In this document: positions 1-13,700 of the stretch, piece by piece
How the letters are laid out: each line of letters starts with the position of its first letter
How positions within the stretch are numbered: position 1 is the first letter of the stretch
Assembly: GCA_012932295.1 (NCBI GenBank)
Contig: JAAONU010000001.1
Location: forward strand, 47,465,134 to 47,529,133
Direction: 5' to 3'
DNA from: Cyclina sinensis
Lineage: Eukaryota > Mollusca > Bivalvia > Venerida > Veneridae
Length of the DNA stretch: 64,000 nucleotides
Position numbers and translations under genes: made by a program
The notes under the pieces: model-generated
Databases searched by the model: none
What the model was told of the DNA's origin: nothing
What the model saw: only the letters and a program-made list of their open reading frames with translations

Positions 1-2313
1 ATATTTTATTATTGTCAACACGTCTTTAACTATAGGTTAATCAAAAGCAAACATATTCACTTTTTTGTAGACAGTTCGGTTTTCTATAATTTCCGGGATA
101 AATTCTCTCTAAATGAATACGAGTGCAGTATACGTAAACATTGAAGACAAGCTCAGTTATGTATCCGGTCTAGACTACAAATGTCCAATTCATTTGATGC
201 AGATTGCGGAAGCTTATTGCATTATATTAGTTTATAATCTTGTTTAAAAACATCTTTAATAAGGAAGTATTCCTAGTTAACAAGATAAAAATCTTTTACT
301 TTATTTTTTACGTCTTGGCATTGGGTTTTATCAACTAAATATGTTGAAAACGTCTGTTGCAGCGTTTGTGTCTGTATACAAGTATATGTATCCCGAACCA
401 GCAATGTCCAAGGCTCTTTGTTTTTGAAATAACATGAAACTAGATCCAGTTGTTTCTTGATAAGACCACGAGTTCGATGTCATTTAAATTACTTTTTTAT
501 ATAAACAGTGCTAGTATTTCATTTTGTGATTTCCAGATGTTGTTTTCAACTGAAACTGTTCATTACTACCTATATTTGTTGCCATGCATACAATTTAATG
601 TTTAGGAGAAACTGTAGGCACTCTTAAAGGTGGCGTTCTTGCATACATTATATAATAAAATAAAATATTTTTCCCAATTAAACTCTGTATTACGGCACTG
701 GTATCGGATTGATAATGTAAACATTATCGAAGTTTGTTCTGTTGAAAAATTGTATTTACTATTATACCACTATTACAATACCGTCATTTAAATGACACCT
801 AAGGGTGGACAAAACATCTTACAGATGCACCGAAGAAATTAAAAATGTTATAACTGAGATGTCTATAAGACTTGATATTCAAGAAAAATATAATATATTG
901 GCCTGTGATATTGTTGTGCTTGTAATCTGACCGTTAAATAATTGTAAGCCTGCTTTTTAAGACCTATCAAGTTTAGACTGGTTGGTGTTACTAGTGAAAT
1001 AATTTACGGATGAAAGTAACTTGTGTTTCCTGTCTTCTTTTATCTTCAGATTTAATTGCTTAAAAGCTTTTATTACGTTAACCAATTTATTACAATTGCT
1101 GCGATCGTCTGCACTCTTCAGATATAAGGTTTCAAATAAAAATATATTCATAATTATTTGCAGACACTTTCCATTTCATCGTGTTTTTACCAAAGCAGAA
1201 ATGCAGCATCTGATGTAATTTTGTGATCAATATTTTGCTGTTGTATTTTTTCGATACTCAGAATAAAGACGTAGAAGTAGTTCTACGTCAAATTAGCCTT
1301 TTTCCAAAAGAACTTATGATTGATTGCGTAATATAATAAGAGGTGAAGAAAACGAAGTATGATTTTTGATATGGTGTTTTCAATAACCAAGTTGGGTAGC
1401 AGTCTATAGCTATAGATTTTTCTTTCTCGTATATATTGATGTAAGACTGTGGACGAAACGTCAAGAGAAAACGTCATTGTACTTGTTTTGTTTAATGCTT
1501 AGACCTTATTTAATGATTTACCGAATGACGGCATGCAATGAAAAATGCATATTTCATTTGCTAAACTGTATCCTTCGTTTTATGTTTATATTTATGTATA
1601 AAAATATTTGCATTAAAGCAGGGTCTTTCAAATAGAATCTATTTGAAAGACCCTTTTTAGAGCGAACTCTTTGAAAAAGATGTTTGGTTTTGGTAAGAAA
1701 TTGCATCTGGTGATTTTTTTATAAGCTGGCGTGTTAGTTATTTCTACTTTGTAATTACTATTTGCGAACAAAACTTCTGTTCAATAATTAGACATACTAC
1801 TGTTTTGAACAAAGTTACAGGACATTGCATTAAAAAGTAATTTCTAACTTATTTCTAGTATTTCAACACAGCGACAACATTCATTTTTGCACGATTTACT
1901 AGAAACATATTATGTTTTAACTTAAATCTGAATTCGTCAGTAATTCATGGCTCAGAACTGCAACTTCACTTTGCGGACGAATTTCCTTCAATGAATTACC
2001 TCGTTTTCGGTCACACATTAGAATGGTCTATTAAATAGGTAAAAAGGGTCATGATATACATACACTTATACGATGTTAATGGAAAATTACATTACATAAT
2101 ATCATTTAATGTCTAATATTTTTTGGCAATAGGTATAGTGTGGATTTTTTTCTTAAATTTAAATCATCGTAAAATTGTAATAATGGCATCGAATGTTTTA
2201 ATTGTAGTTCTTACATTTGTGAAAGGTATTCTTCACAAAAGGATAAAATGAATTATTTGTATTTTGTATTTCTTAAATGCACAAACCTTTCATTTAGGAA
2301 ACGTTCAACTAAA

Positions 2314-2316
<3 letters not shown>
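1..2316. other. AT-rich non-coding DNA
   Basis: No exon, RNA gene or transposon protein is recognisable. Open frames are short, overlap on opposite strands and lack codon or domain character. The only structured element seen is the perfect hairpin at 1620-1654, listed separately. Confidence 0.5.
1620..1654. repeat. Perfect 16-bp stem hairpin with 3-nt loop
   Basis: AGGGTCTTTCAAATAG is followed by AAT and then its exact reverse complement, giving a 35-nt perfect palindrome. A run of five T follows directly on the plus strand. It could be a fold-back element relic, a small structured RNA or a chance survivor of a MITE. No flanking gene explains it. Confidence 0.85.

Positions 2317-2371
<55 letters not shown>
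2317..2371. repeat. (AT)n microsatellite, ~27 units
   Basis: Uninterrupted AT dinucleotide run of 55 bases, ending in a short ACAC. It is the longest pure dinucleotide run in the window. Confidence 0.97.
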
Positions 2372-2374
<3 letters not shown>

Positions 2375-3139
2375 TTATTTCATCAACTCGATATAGTTCA
2401 GATAAAACCAAATGCATTCATAAAACAATAACACGAATATGTGACGGCTAGAGTTGAATTACAACCTTTTAATTACTAAGTCGGCATATTATATCGTTTT
2501 GACAGGTAAATGTTTTAGACATTTCGTTCATTCTGATGACGACGTTAAATCACTTAACAGTCTTGCTTTGTTTCTTTAAACGCTTTATATAATCACAAAT
2601 AAAGTAAAAATAAACCAAATAAATTGTAGATGTTGGCGTTAAGGATAAAAGAAAATAAACAATCCTGCAGGTAAGTGCACCTCTTTTGCCAATTCAGTGT
2701 TTACGTTTCGTTTGAAAAATACAACACTAGAGAGCAGATTAGGTTTTTATGAATCTCAGCGTTCATCGATGAGATTCGCAGTTACCGTGGAAAGAAAATG
2801 AAGAACTGGGTTGATGTTTTGATGCGTGGAATTTTGTGTTAAAGGTTTCCATTAGAGCGCATGAAAAAAATAAAATTATAGAACTGTGGATGATTCTGAT
2901 TTTATAGCAATGAATACATGTTTTTGATTTACTTAAATTGATGGTTTAATAAGCTCTACTTAAGAAACAGAGGGAATAAGGCAAAACGTATCCTGGTCTA
3001 TGGCCCAATTATCATGTTTTTGTCATTACACACTTTTTATTTTATTTCGTCCCCCAGTTTTAATCTTATCCGACGTGACTTTCATGATTTGTTTTTATTA
3101 TTATCTTTTTCAATATGTAAATGCAATTTATCTAATTAG
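2372..3139. other. Non-coding spacer
   Basis: AT-rich sequence between the AT microsatellite and the first degenerate tandem array. No gene or structured element was seen. Confidence 0.45.
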
Positions 3140-3845
3140 GTTGGTCATGACCAGTAGATGATTGCTTTTGTTTTTAGGGTTGTCAGGTCAAAGGTCAACG
3201 ACATGATGACATAAGACAACAAAACCGTTTCCAGATAATATCTGCCGAAAGCTTCAGTCGAGGTTCCTCAAACTTGTTTTGCCGGTTGGTCCCAATAGTA
3301 AATGACCCTTCATTTTCTTTCTGGTCATTATCTCAAAGGTTTAGGCAATAGTGACATTGAACATTAAAACCGTTTTGATAATATCTTGAGAAAACATTTA
3401 GGCCTATGCTCCTAAAATATGGAAAGCGATTGATCATGACAAGTAGATGACCGCTATTGTTTTTTAGGTCACCAGGTCAAAGGCCAATGCCACAGTGATA
3501 TTGCGCAGCAAAGCTGTATCCGATCAATATCTGGAGAAAGCTAGGGCGTCAGGACCCCAAACTTGATAGGCTAGTTGAATATGGCCATTAGATACCTCTT
3601 GTAGATCAGAGGTCAATGCCACAGTGACCTGAATACCAAACGTATTTAGGATCAATAACTACAGAATGCTTGGGCCTAGCCTCTAAAAATTTAATTGCCA
3701 CGTTGGTCATGACATGTACTTTACCCTTGTTTTTATGGTCAAAAGCACTTTGACCATGAAAACACCTTCTGAGTCACAGTCTGTCCTTCAATCACAACAT
3801 GACCTTCAGTAGTTAACAACCACAAGCAACAAGGAGCTTCTGGTA
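3140..3845 (+). repeat. Degenerate tandem array, ~5 units of ~145 bp
   Basis: Five diverged units start near 3140, 3280, 3430, 3575 and 3703, each opening with a variant of 'ttggtcatgac.agtagatga'. The middle reads 'aggtcaaaggtcaa..ccacagtga', and each unit closes with '..aatatctggagaaagct' and 'ccaaacttgat'. GC content is higher than in the flanks. I know this type from bivalve genomes, where such arrays often lie inside non-autonomous mobile elements, but no terminal structure was found here. Confidence 0.75.
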
Positions 3846-6800
3846 CAATGTTTTACGAACATCTCTCGTTTAATATTTAGACGCATGGTTTATTTCTTTT
3901 TTGCTCTATCAATCAGAAGCCCATTAAGCGCATCTGTCTATTAATTGGTCAAATTCGATATCCTGCTGATTCAAGTTTCATTCTTAATGCTTTTAATATC
4001 TTTCGTTGACAAATTTCATTGTTCTCTTGTATGGTTGGCATCAAGGTGAGCCGATAGCTTTTAACAAGATTGGTTATTCTATTGTATAAACTTGATTGTT
4101 TTGTGTTGTATTCAAGGTTTGCACCATCTGTTTACTTCCTTAACGTGTGTTGCAGTTCATACATTGAATGAATGGTGATTGAATGTGCGTGTATGAAAAG
4201 TGATACTTCATAAACCTTAATCAAACATGTCAACTAGAGATGATCGAGTCGCTGTGACAACTTCTTAGGATGTGGCTGAATTATAGATTGCAACATACGT
4301 TTAATTCATACATAAGCCCATTTGATAGGTTTTGATGATTAATGGATTTTTGTTTCCATAAAAAAGACTGTACATTTTCCAAGTAGCTTTGTTACTATTT
4401 TATTATCTTTTGATATGTTGAAACATTGGTCAGTAACAATGATTTATCTTGGGACAGATACTAGATTACTACACCAGTTCTAAAAAAATACTCTCATAAA
4501 GGTTCTAAAAGATATAGTATAGAGAATTACATTTTAATACTACATTTAAACTTTCAAATAAATTCATATCTTAGATACATATCACAGGGGAATAATGAAA
4601 GATAAACCCGTTCCATACGACGAGTTAAATTCCTGGGAATTTCCTAAAATTGTATACATGAACTGACACAATTTAATTATTGCATAATCTTTTACTTTTC
4701 TCTGATTGAAGATGATTAGAGTCAACAGTGAAGTTATTCACATTCTAGAGTAAAAATGCAGAAAAGAATATAAACATTACATGGTGTACCGTGGAAACAA
4801 CCGATAATAAATAGCCATTATATGTAGAGAACTAATGTACTATTATAGAACAACTATTAAGTTTGAAATTAAATATAATGATAAATATGATATAACTGAA
4901 CCCTACGTTATGTTTAGCGTAGATTAATTATAATACCTCACACTCAGTAGTTATAATTTTATACATATATTTTTTTTGATAGATAAAGAAGGTTTTAGAC
5001 CATTTTTTCCTCCAATGTACATCTTTCGAGTCAATAAGAAGCCTTAATTATATTGCCTCTAAATAACGTAAACACTGCTTTAGAAAGAAAACACGAATTA
5101 AGAAAATGAAAAGAAATCACAATGATTGGAATAAATCGTTGAAAAAAGCTTAAGTAAAATATAACAAAATAAACCATTTCCATGAAGAACTAACAGTAAA
5201 AATTATTCGGGAAAATGTTTTGAGTCGTAACACGCGTTAAACGCATCGCCATGGTGTAAACTTAATTACTAAACTTTTGGTATTACATCTAAATAAATTT
5301 GTTAAAAGATGCAGACTTCGTGTATAAGATAATTTCTGTTTTTGAAAAAAATAGATTCTTTAAAGTTAGGTAGTTCTTAGATGGTGTTTTACTTTGATGG
5401 CGAGAACACGAATGCAGTTTTGAAGAACAAAGTTCAAAATATGAACGCAGACGACCCCAAGATTTTAACTTAGCGTTAAGTAAATAATCTGACATATCCC
5501 ATTAAGCATTTGTTTTGATTCAGAATGCTATATATCAAATGTCTTGTTATAAAACGGATGTTAATAACACTGTCTGTGTCGGATAATACCTTAATTGAGT
5601 TATGAAGTATGATCAGTCTCGTACAGCAAATCAATCGGGAGTAACTTAAAAAAACCCAAATCCATTAAGTTTTTTTAATTTGAAGAGTTACTGAATCGTT
5701 TTAATTACTAATGTGAACTTATTATTGTACCTGGACAAGAATACGTGTACATATTTTTGAAATTATAAAACATTTGCCACCGCCATTTATTTGTTTCTGC
5801 ATTTTTACCTCTACCTTCAAGAACGCAATCGGAAGGCGTTGCTTCTAATGCATTTTAAAGTTCACATTGGTGGGCATTTCAACTTACCAGATACTCACTG
5901 ATTTTCAAAATCATAACTGTTTAATGGTTAAAAGTGCTGGTTTGGTGCATTTCAGATAGACTAATATGTGTCCTTTGTAGGCATATGTTATGCGTTATAA
6001 TTTTCTGCTGCATCTTGGTGTAAATGTCTTTATGTAATTTTGATTTTATTCGTCTGCACGACTTACAAAATAAGTTTTTAGTATAGACGGTTACTTCACT
6101 CTTATGCAGACAATTCTTTTTTATTGTTCTTATGAACAAGAAAGACAATATTTACTCCCCTTTTCACTCCTTTTGTTGTTGTGTTGAAACATAGATAGCT
6201 AATGAATTGTCAACGACATTACATCTTTTCTTATATGACATTTGTCAAATAGCAAAATTTGCTTGGCCTTGACTTTGAAATTACCAATGCATTTGCCGGA
6301 AATATATTTTCAGCAACATTTGTTTATATATAAGTGTACGAATGACATAGAGTATGCCAATGAATAACATCTTATGCTTTAGAACTTACGGCTGAACTGT
6401 CTTGAGCAAGAAATAACGTTTTCATGTAATCATTTACACCACCAACAATATCGACAACGATCGAATCGTGAACAATTACAACATATGAAGGCTTGTCATC
6501 TTGCATTTTGTAACATTTGGATCATAAGTTACTATTGTTTAGACAGGTAAATACGCAACACATTCAGATTTCTTTCCCATGACGCTAAAATTAGATCTAA
6601 AAAATGACAGGACTTTATTTCTTTTGAATCGTAATAATAATCGTGATTAAAATGTTAACTGTTTAATTGTAGATATTGTCACTTCGGACAGAAGAAAACA
6701 AACAAACGTACAGGTAGGTGCCTTTTTTCAGTTAAACGTTTATAATGTATAACATATGCTTGCAAGATATTGAAAACCGAAGTAAGACTTTTGTTTGTTG

Positions 6801-6899
6801 GCATAAAAACCATGTTATGATTAACGAGACGAGACAGGGGTAATCTGTACTACGGAAGCCCATTGAGGCCGTTTTGAGTTAGAAGTTAGAAGGCAACAA
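3846..6899. other. AT-rich non-coding DNA
   Basis: No coding region is supported. Open frames (for example 5289-5495 and 5921-6148, minus strand) are under 80 residues with no signal peptide, domain or splice context. Confidence 0.45.
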
Positions 6900-6903
6900 T
6901 TCG

Positions 6904-7290
6904 AACTTAGATATTAGATCTTAGGTCTTAGATCTTAGAAATTAGATGTTCCGTAAAGGCTTTAAAAAGCTCAGAAAGGGAGTGAGTGCACTTTGCATCA
7001 GTGGTCAATCCTTCCGTCTTTCCTTCCGTACAAGGTCAAGATCACAGTGGCTACTTAAATAAAAGTTAAATTTAAAGACTTGCACGATGAAATTATCAGC
7101 AGTTGGATACTGATTGGGGCCATCTATATAAATATATCAAAAGTATATTAAAAGACAAGGGTATTAAAATAAATTGCCATTTGCTACAATTTCCTAAGGT
7201 GACAAAGGGGCATAATTCTGCACAAATGCTTAATGATGTGACCTGCTCTTAGCTGCAAATTGAGGTCATCAGTATATACATAATGAATCG
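6904..7290. repeat. Decayed bivalve-type repeat with short TTAGATCTTA repeats
   Basis: Bases 6904-6948 hold several imperfect direct copies of 'ttagatctta'. From about 7000 to 7290 phrases typical of mollusc repeats follow ('ccttccgtacaaggtcaag', 'aaattgccatttgctacaat', 'aaggggcataattctgca'). Only one eroded unit is visible, so the element type cannot be named. Confidence 0.5.
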
Positions 7291-10239
7291 CATCACTGAA
7301 TACGCACAACAGAATCATCCAAAGGGAGTATATGGCCGTCACATTGGCAGGGTACCGAATGATGGCTAATCGAGAAATTGTTGCATGAGCAAAATATGCT
7401 ATCGATACATGCGAAAACTAGTTTTAAAACTAGAAATAAAGCGTGAAAAAACCCCAACAATAATGTAAGACCCATAGCGATTTTATTAAAACCGCATTCA
7501 ACTTTTGCATGTTCCCTTAAATCTCAGTGATAAGGCAAATCACAAATTGCAGAAGTATTTTTCAGTTATGCAGTACGTTGTTGTTTGTTGTTCTGTGTCA
7601 GACTTTTGATCAAAGAATAAGTGTCAGCATCAGAAGAACCATGTCAACAGAATTTCACGCGATACATCTACACTTGCGCCTGCCTTTCAGAACAGTTAGA
7701 ACGTGTATGGATGTAGTTATGGATCTCTGTTGTACTCTGTAACTATCATTTCACCACGTAAAATACATTTTCATTTGCCTTTGACTAAATTTATGTCGCG
7801 TAGAGCTGCTTGTCAGTTTAACAATGCGGACCAACAGGTATAACAATGCGGTGCAGATGAAATCGAAGTATACCCAAGCAGAGAGTACGTTAATGTTATA
7901 ACTTAGATCTTAGAACTGTTTTGAGAAAATTGATGCTTATATTACATATTTGCCTAAATATAACTGTTGTGTATCCTATGTGCTTTGACAAAGACATAGG
8001 AGAGAGAGAGAGCAGACGTAAATTTATACTTTACTACTTCTTTTTTCGATTGTATCTTGCAACGCATTAATTATTTGCAACATCTCTTTATGTCAACAAC
8101 GTCTGTTGTTGTTAGTGGATAAATATTGACGAAAAAGAAGCAAAGAAAATTGATACATTATGAACAGAAATCTAATATTGTAAGTGAAATGCACAAGCTA
8201 TCACTGAAAGTATAATGCAATATATGTAGAACAGGAAACCAAAAACAATGTCGAATTTTAAGTCTTGATTGCGTTATGCACTAGTTCACAGAACTTGTTT
8301 AAAACAATGCTATCTGGGTGGTATATGTATGGACGCCATCTTGTAATCAGATAATTCTGAAATAAAGAGGTTGTTCTTGAAAACAAATCCGGAAATAGTC
8401 TAAAGCCTTTTTTTGCTTAAGACAAATGCTCACTTTATAAATGTAGAGTATCTTAATTAAGGTCATTCGGAACACCTTGGGCGACTTCAATAAGTCACCT
8501 CGGAAATAATGTGGTAGGCGCCATATTGGACTGTTTTATAATACAGGAGGTGTCTGCTAAATTGAAAACATTTTTTAAGTCTCTACCTGTTAATACTTTA
8601 AATTAATATTTATTTTCATTTTTTAATGCATAAGACAAACACAGCTTGAGTTCTGCCATGTTTGTTTATATTTTTATTAAAGCTGGGGCGAATTACCATT
8701 TGGTTTATTCATACACTTATATACGAGGTCTTTATACGAAGTTGTCGGAAAAGGCCGAGTTGTTACGATAGAATTAAGGTATTAGATTCGTGATACTCTT
8801 CCTCCACTCTGAAGAGTATTCAGTTCAATTAATTTGTGTAGGATTGAGACTTTTTCACTGAAAGACATGGGTTCAAACCCCAATCAAGCCAACCTTTTTT
8901 CTAGTGTTTTTTTTGTGGCAGTTTTACACTGTTTTGGTTTTACAACAGTAACGTATATAGAATTTAAATTCATTTTTCTTTGGTTTGAAATATATTTCAA
9001 TTGTAACTAAGCTTTTTGACATGGTTAATTGATGAAAATTGGGTGATCTGTGATTTCAATTATTAATTTCTCCAAAACTAGACGATAACACTATAAGATA
9101 TTTACCTATTTGTTCAGAATAGTACATGAATAAAAATAGCTGTAGCTAATTTGAAGCCCCGAATATTTATGTTGAAGTTTACGTTGATAACACCCCCTCA
9201 TTATGATGTGGGTGAGGTAAATTCGTGCCATGTTTATAATAATATTTCGTTTGTTCTCACTTTCGGCTTTTTATTTTGTTTGCTTTTTGTCAGCAGCCAG
9301 TAGATCTTCATAATGTGAATGATTACATACCAAGTAACATAGGTTTTTTTGTTCAGTCATAGTAAAAAAAAAACATTTTGTTTCTTTATACCTTATAAAG
9401 TCATTAAATCGATGAGGTTTGAAGTGAATATTAGTCATTTCTTGAAAATCCCATGGTACAAGTATCTTATCTGGTCTATATTATGTCCTAGGATATTATA
9501 TTAGAATAGTTTTTCCAAATCAAAATTATTCTGTTTGAATATTTGTTCTTTTTCTGTCGGTAAAGGAACATTATGATTTTTCTAGAAGTGGTTATTTTAA
9601 GGCAATACTTCTTTATTAGATGTGTTAACTACTTTTCTATGGGGTAAATATATTTCGAGTGGTTTTTAAAATATCATGAAGTATTTTATTATTTATCTGA
9701 GCGTTAGGTGATTCAAAGTATTTTTTTATACTTGTTGCAATGAATTCATAGTTCGTCATCTTTTACTTTAAACGTTCGATTGAGTCTTCAGGGTATATGG
9801 AAGTTTTGTAACAGCTGTTAAATTTTACAAAGATTGCTGCAGAGTTTTTGCTGCGTACGTATGATGTTTGTACAATCATACGCAATAAAATAGTGAAATC
9901 TGATAAAGACATGTTGTCTTCAGAACATATACCTAATTGCTTGTACAACTGTATAGAATTACAAAGACGCTAGCAAAAACAACACCATAAACAAGAAGAA
10001 AATAGTGAAACGATTATAACCAGAGGTTACATTAAAGATCCGCGACATATGGTCGTGTTTTTTGCAACGTCAGTAATAAAATTTGATACCTAGTGAACCT
10101 AAGTATTGATTAAATATAGCGAATGTGTTTTTCATTAAATACAACAGGTAAATGATTTTAAGCACGAAAACATTGCTTTTAGATCAGTTGAGAAGTTGCA
10201 CTACCGTTTTGCAACATCTGACTAATTTTTCATTTCGAT
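7291..10239. other. AT-rich non-coding DNA
   Basis: No exon or RNA gene is supported. A GA run lies near 8000-8012. A B-box-like 'ggttcaaaccc' at ~8870-8880 has no matching A box. Confidence 0.45.
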
Positions 10240-10700
10240 CTGATAAAAAACTGTGACCTCTTGAGCATTAAAAATGTTTCCAATGATTTGACCGTGGTAC
10301 CTAGTTTTTGATCGCATACAACCCAAGTGTAAAATCATCCAAGAATTCATCAAGGCAAACATTCTGACCAAGATCCATTTTAAACAGGTCAAAAATGTAA
10401 ACGGGTCAAAAATGTGACCTCTAGAGCGTTTACAAGGTTATCCTTTGACTTTACCCAGTAAAATAGTTTTTGACCCCGCATGATCCAGATTTTTATTCGT
10501 CTACGCATTTATTGAAATTAATATTCAAGCCAAGTTTCATGAAGATCTGATAAAAGTGGTTTCTACTGTGAAAAATAGTTTTTTTTTATTATCTGACACA
10601 GTGACCTACTTTTTGACCCAATGTTACCCAGTGTCGAACTCTTCCGAGATTTTACTGAAGCTAACATTATGATAAATTTTCATTACAATCAGAGATTTGT
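10240..10700 (+). repeat. Degenerate tandem array, ~3 units of ~148 bp
   Basis: Units begin near 10255, 10411 and 10558 with 'gacctctagagcgtttacaa' or a variant. They continue with 'cagtgacctactttttgacc', a 'catgatccag'-like phrase, 'aacattctgaccaag' and 'tttcatgaagatc'. This is a widely seen bivalve tandem-repeat style. Divergence between units indicates an old insertion. No open frame runs through it. Confidence 0.75.
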
Positions 10701-13700
10701 TTTTTGGTGTGTTCGAGGGTTGGAAGAGATGCAGCCGAGATGTTTTGGGACGCGTTGTGTTTTGGGAAGGGAATTTAGTTAGACGTTATGACGTCGTGTT
10801 TGTGTCTAGAACGTGTACTGCGTTAACATGGGCTGTTTAGTCTGTGATAATGTTATTTTTATATTTGGGTATTTAAGCTGCGATAATGTTATATCTATGT
10901 ATAAATATGCAGTATTTGCAGATTTTGTTCATATTATGCGTTTTAACAACCGCTTTCCTTTTATTTTTACTGCAAAGATTAAATTGTCACGGAGTTCTGG
11001 GACAAACCTTGTATTTGCTACCTAACAATTGACTTGCAAAATTTTTATACATTAAATTAACACAAAATAATAGTAACAAGGATTTAATTCTTCTTTCAGA
11101 AACACAATTGAAACATTTTAATTGCTTATATACTTCTTGTTTGGAGAATTTATCTTTATATGAAGAATTGTACAATTCACGTTGATGAGTTTTAAACAAA
11201 GGTGTTTAACATACTGTTTGCTTTGCATGTTCCTTTGTTGTGGCGGTCGATAATTGTTGCATATTAGCGCGATTGTTCACTTCTCATAAACTCTCAGGCA
11301 TTTTACTTTGCAGCATCTGTCTGTTACCACTGCGCAAAGAAACGGAAGTTAGAAGTCCGGGTAGCCCGCGTGGATAAAATTAAAAACCGTTTTATTTTTG
11401 TTATGCCAGAAGCGGCATTACGCTACTATGAAATGATAAGTTCCAATGACCGTATCAATTGATTGGAATTTTTAAGAATCAAACAAAAAAATCAGAACTA
11501 CAAAATTGATTTAAGATAAAGGTCCAATATCAGACTTTTTCATCCTCCCAGTAAAGTTTATTTTAAAGTTCTTTTTTAAAAGGAACATACTTATGACAAA
11601 ATAAAGACAGTATAAGATTTTTCAAGATATGACAATTATTAATCTCACAAGACTTAATGGCTCTATAACGTTAACTATTATTATTTTTATTTATATATTA
11701 TTGCGAGTAATCTTGCAAAATTTGAAAACTGTTTGCAGTATAGTTTTGGAAAAAATAACTGAAATCACTGATACCAAATTTACATATACCTCGAGCGGGG
11801 TGGACCAATCCCGTTTAGTTGAATTGAGTACTCTTTGAAGGGGAGATGCGGCATTTTTAACAAAATACCTTAGTAATAATCAAGCACATTGTTCAGCCTA
11901 TTTTATTTTGTTTAAGACATGAACAAATTACCTTAACTGGAATAGAATTACAAAATTTAAAACCTTCAGGAGAAAAACATTCTTTGTAAGATTATTGCTA
12001 TCATGAAAGATACAATGCTCAAATTTTATCTTGCGGTCAGACAAAAGCTGCTTTATTATTTTACTGAACTGTTTGCATTATTTTGACTCATTTACAAAAT
12101 CACAGCCGAAAACTTATGATGACACATTTTGTTAACCAATGACATTCGTAACAATTTTGAGTGATTGCTGTTTGAAACTACTGAATTCCTCTGCAAAATA
12201 AGCTCAGACGTTAGATTCATTTACGCAATGACGCCATAAGCATTTGCTAATTCCAAAGAGAGAAAAATGCTATAAAATAATTGCTTATATTTGTAGGAGA
12301 AATGAGAAAGTATGGATTAATTTGTCATGTACCAAACAATTTTCATTGTTTTATAAAGTAACGATATTTCTGTTTGTTGGATGAAAATGTTGTTTTTACT
12401 AGAAAAAACAAATAACAACAGCAATTATTTAACGGTTATATTGCAGTTCCGAAAATATAAATCCAACTGTAGAATTATGTATAAGGAAAGTAAATTCATA
12501 AGAAAATAATTATTTACATGTGCAAATCCAAACCCAAAGTTATTGAAGTAAATGATTGCATTATTTGAATGAGCTAGTTTGTAGGTAGGCATCACTTTAC
12601 ACGTCAAATATTTCTATATTGTTTTTCTTGAATTATGTCAGTGATTATACTATATATAATAGTTAGGATGTACCGTTTGGTATTGTTTTTAATGGCTGCA
12701 TGTTTCCTTTGGAGTGATATGGCAGTCGGTCACAGACGTTGTATTTGAAACATCAGTCTGTCCTAGGTATTTATTTATTGGCTCTAATACGTCAGCATGA
12801 AGAAGGAAATCTTGTTTCAGTAGGTGTAATAATGCGATTTTTTTGATGTTCGATTTTTCTGTTAATTGCAAATAATTCTTCTTAATTATTTTGATATGTT
12901 TCATTTCAGTCTATAAAAAAGTTATTGTAGCAAATCTGAACAGCAGAATATAAGTAATTAAGATTTCTTTTCCTTTTTTATATAAAAAGATTTAACTAAG
13001 GTATTCTGTAAAGTCTTGGTAGAACAATTACGCTGAATATTTTCTTTCGATCCAAAGACTGCTGTGCTTAGGGCTTAGTTGAAATTCGTGAAAAATCTAC
13101 CGTTTATTCGGCATCTTGTTTATGTTAGGAATACGAGTGTTGATATTGTAAATATCGATAATATATCGTATATTTTGGCCAAATTACCTCTTGCAAGATA
13201 AGATGAACAGAAGCAATTATCTTGGCTGGCTAGATTCGTGAATTTATCATTCACACATTTATTCAGTTTCACGAAGCAGAAACACTTTATCGCTAATTTT
13301 ATTGTTTTAAGATTAATAAACGAAAATAAATGAACTTGATATTGTGCTTAATAATGATCGGTTTAATTTATGAGTTTTTATTAAATCTGACAGCCGTTCT
13401 CGTAAACTGACAACAAAAACTTTACTTATATTTTAGTATGTTGGTTATAAAATGAAGAGAGAGAAAAGAAACTTTATCTGATTAACCTATTTCGTTTGCC
13501 GAATACTTTATGAAAAAAAAACGATTTAAGAAAAAAAATGCCTCTACAAGCTAGACTTCTGAGATATTAACCCCATCTTTATGCAAGCAAGTGGTTTTTA
13601 GTGCTTAAGTGAATAGAAAAAAAATATTAGTAATAAAATATATCGGTTTCAAAGTTTCTGTTATCTGTGTGTGTTTTACTGGCATATATTTTATAGAAGT

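Noticed and set aside
8841..8895. tRNA or SINE suggested by 'ggttcaaaccc'
   Set aside because: Only a B-box-like motif is present. No A box at a suitable distance and no cloverleaf.
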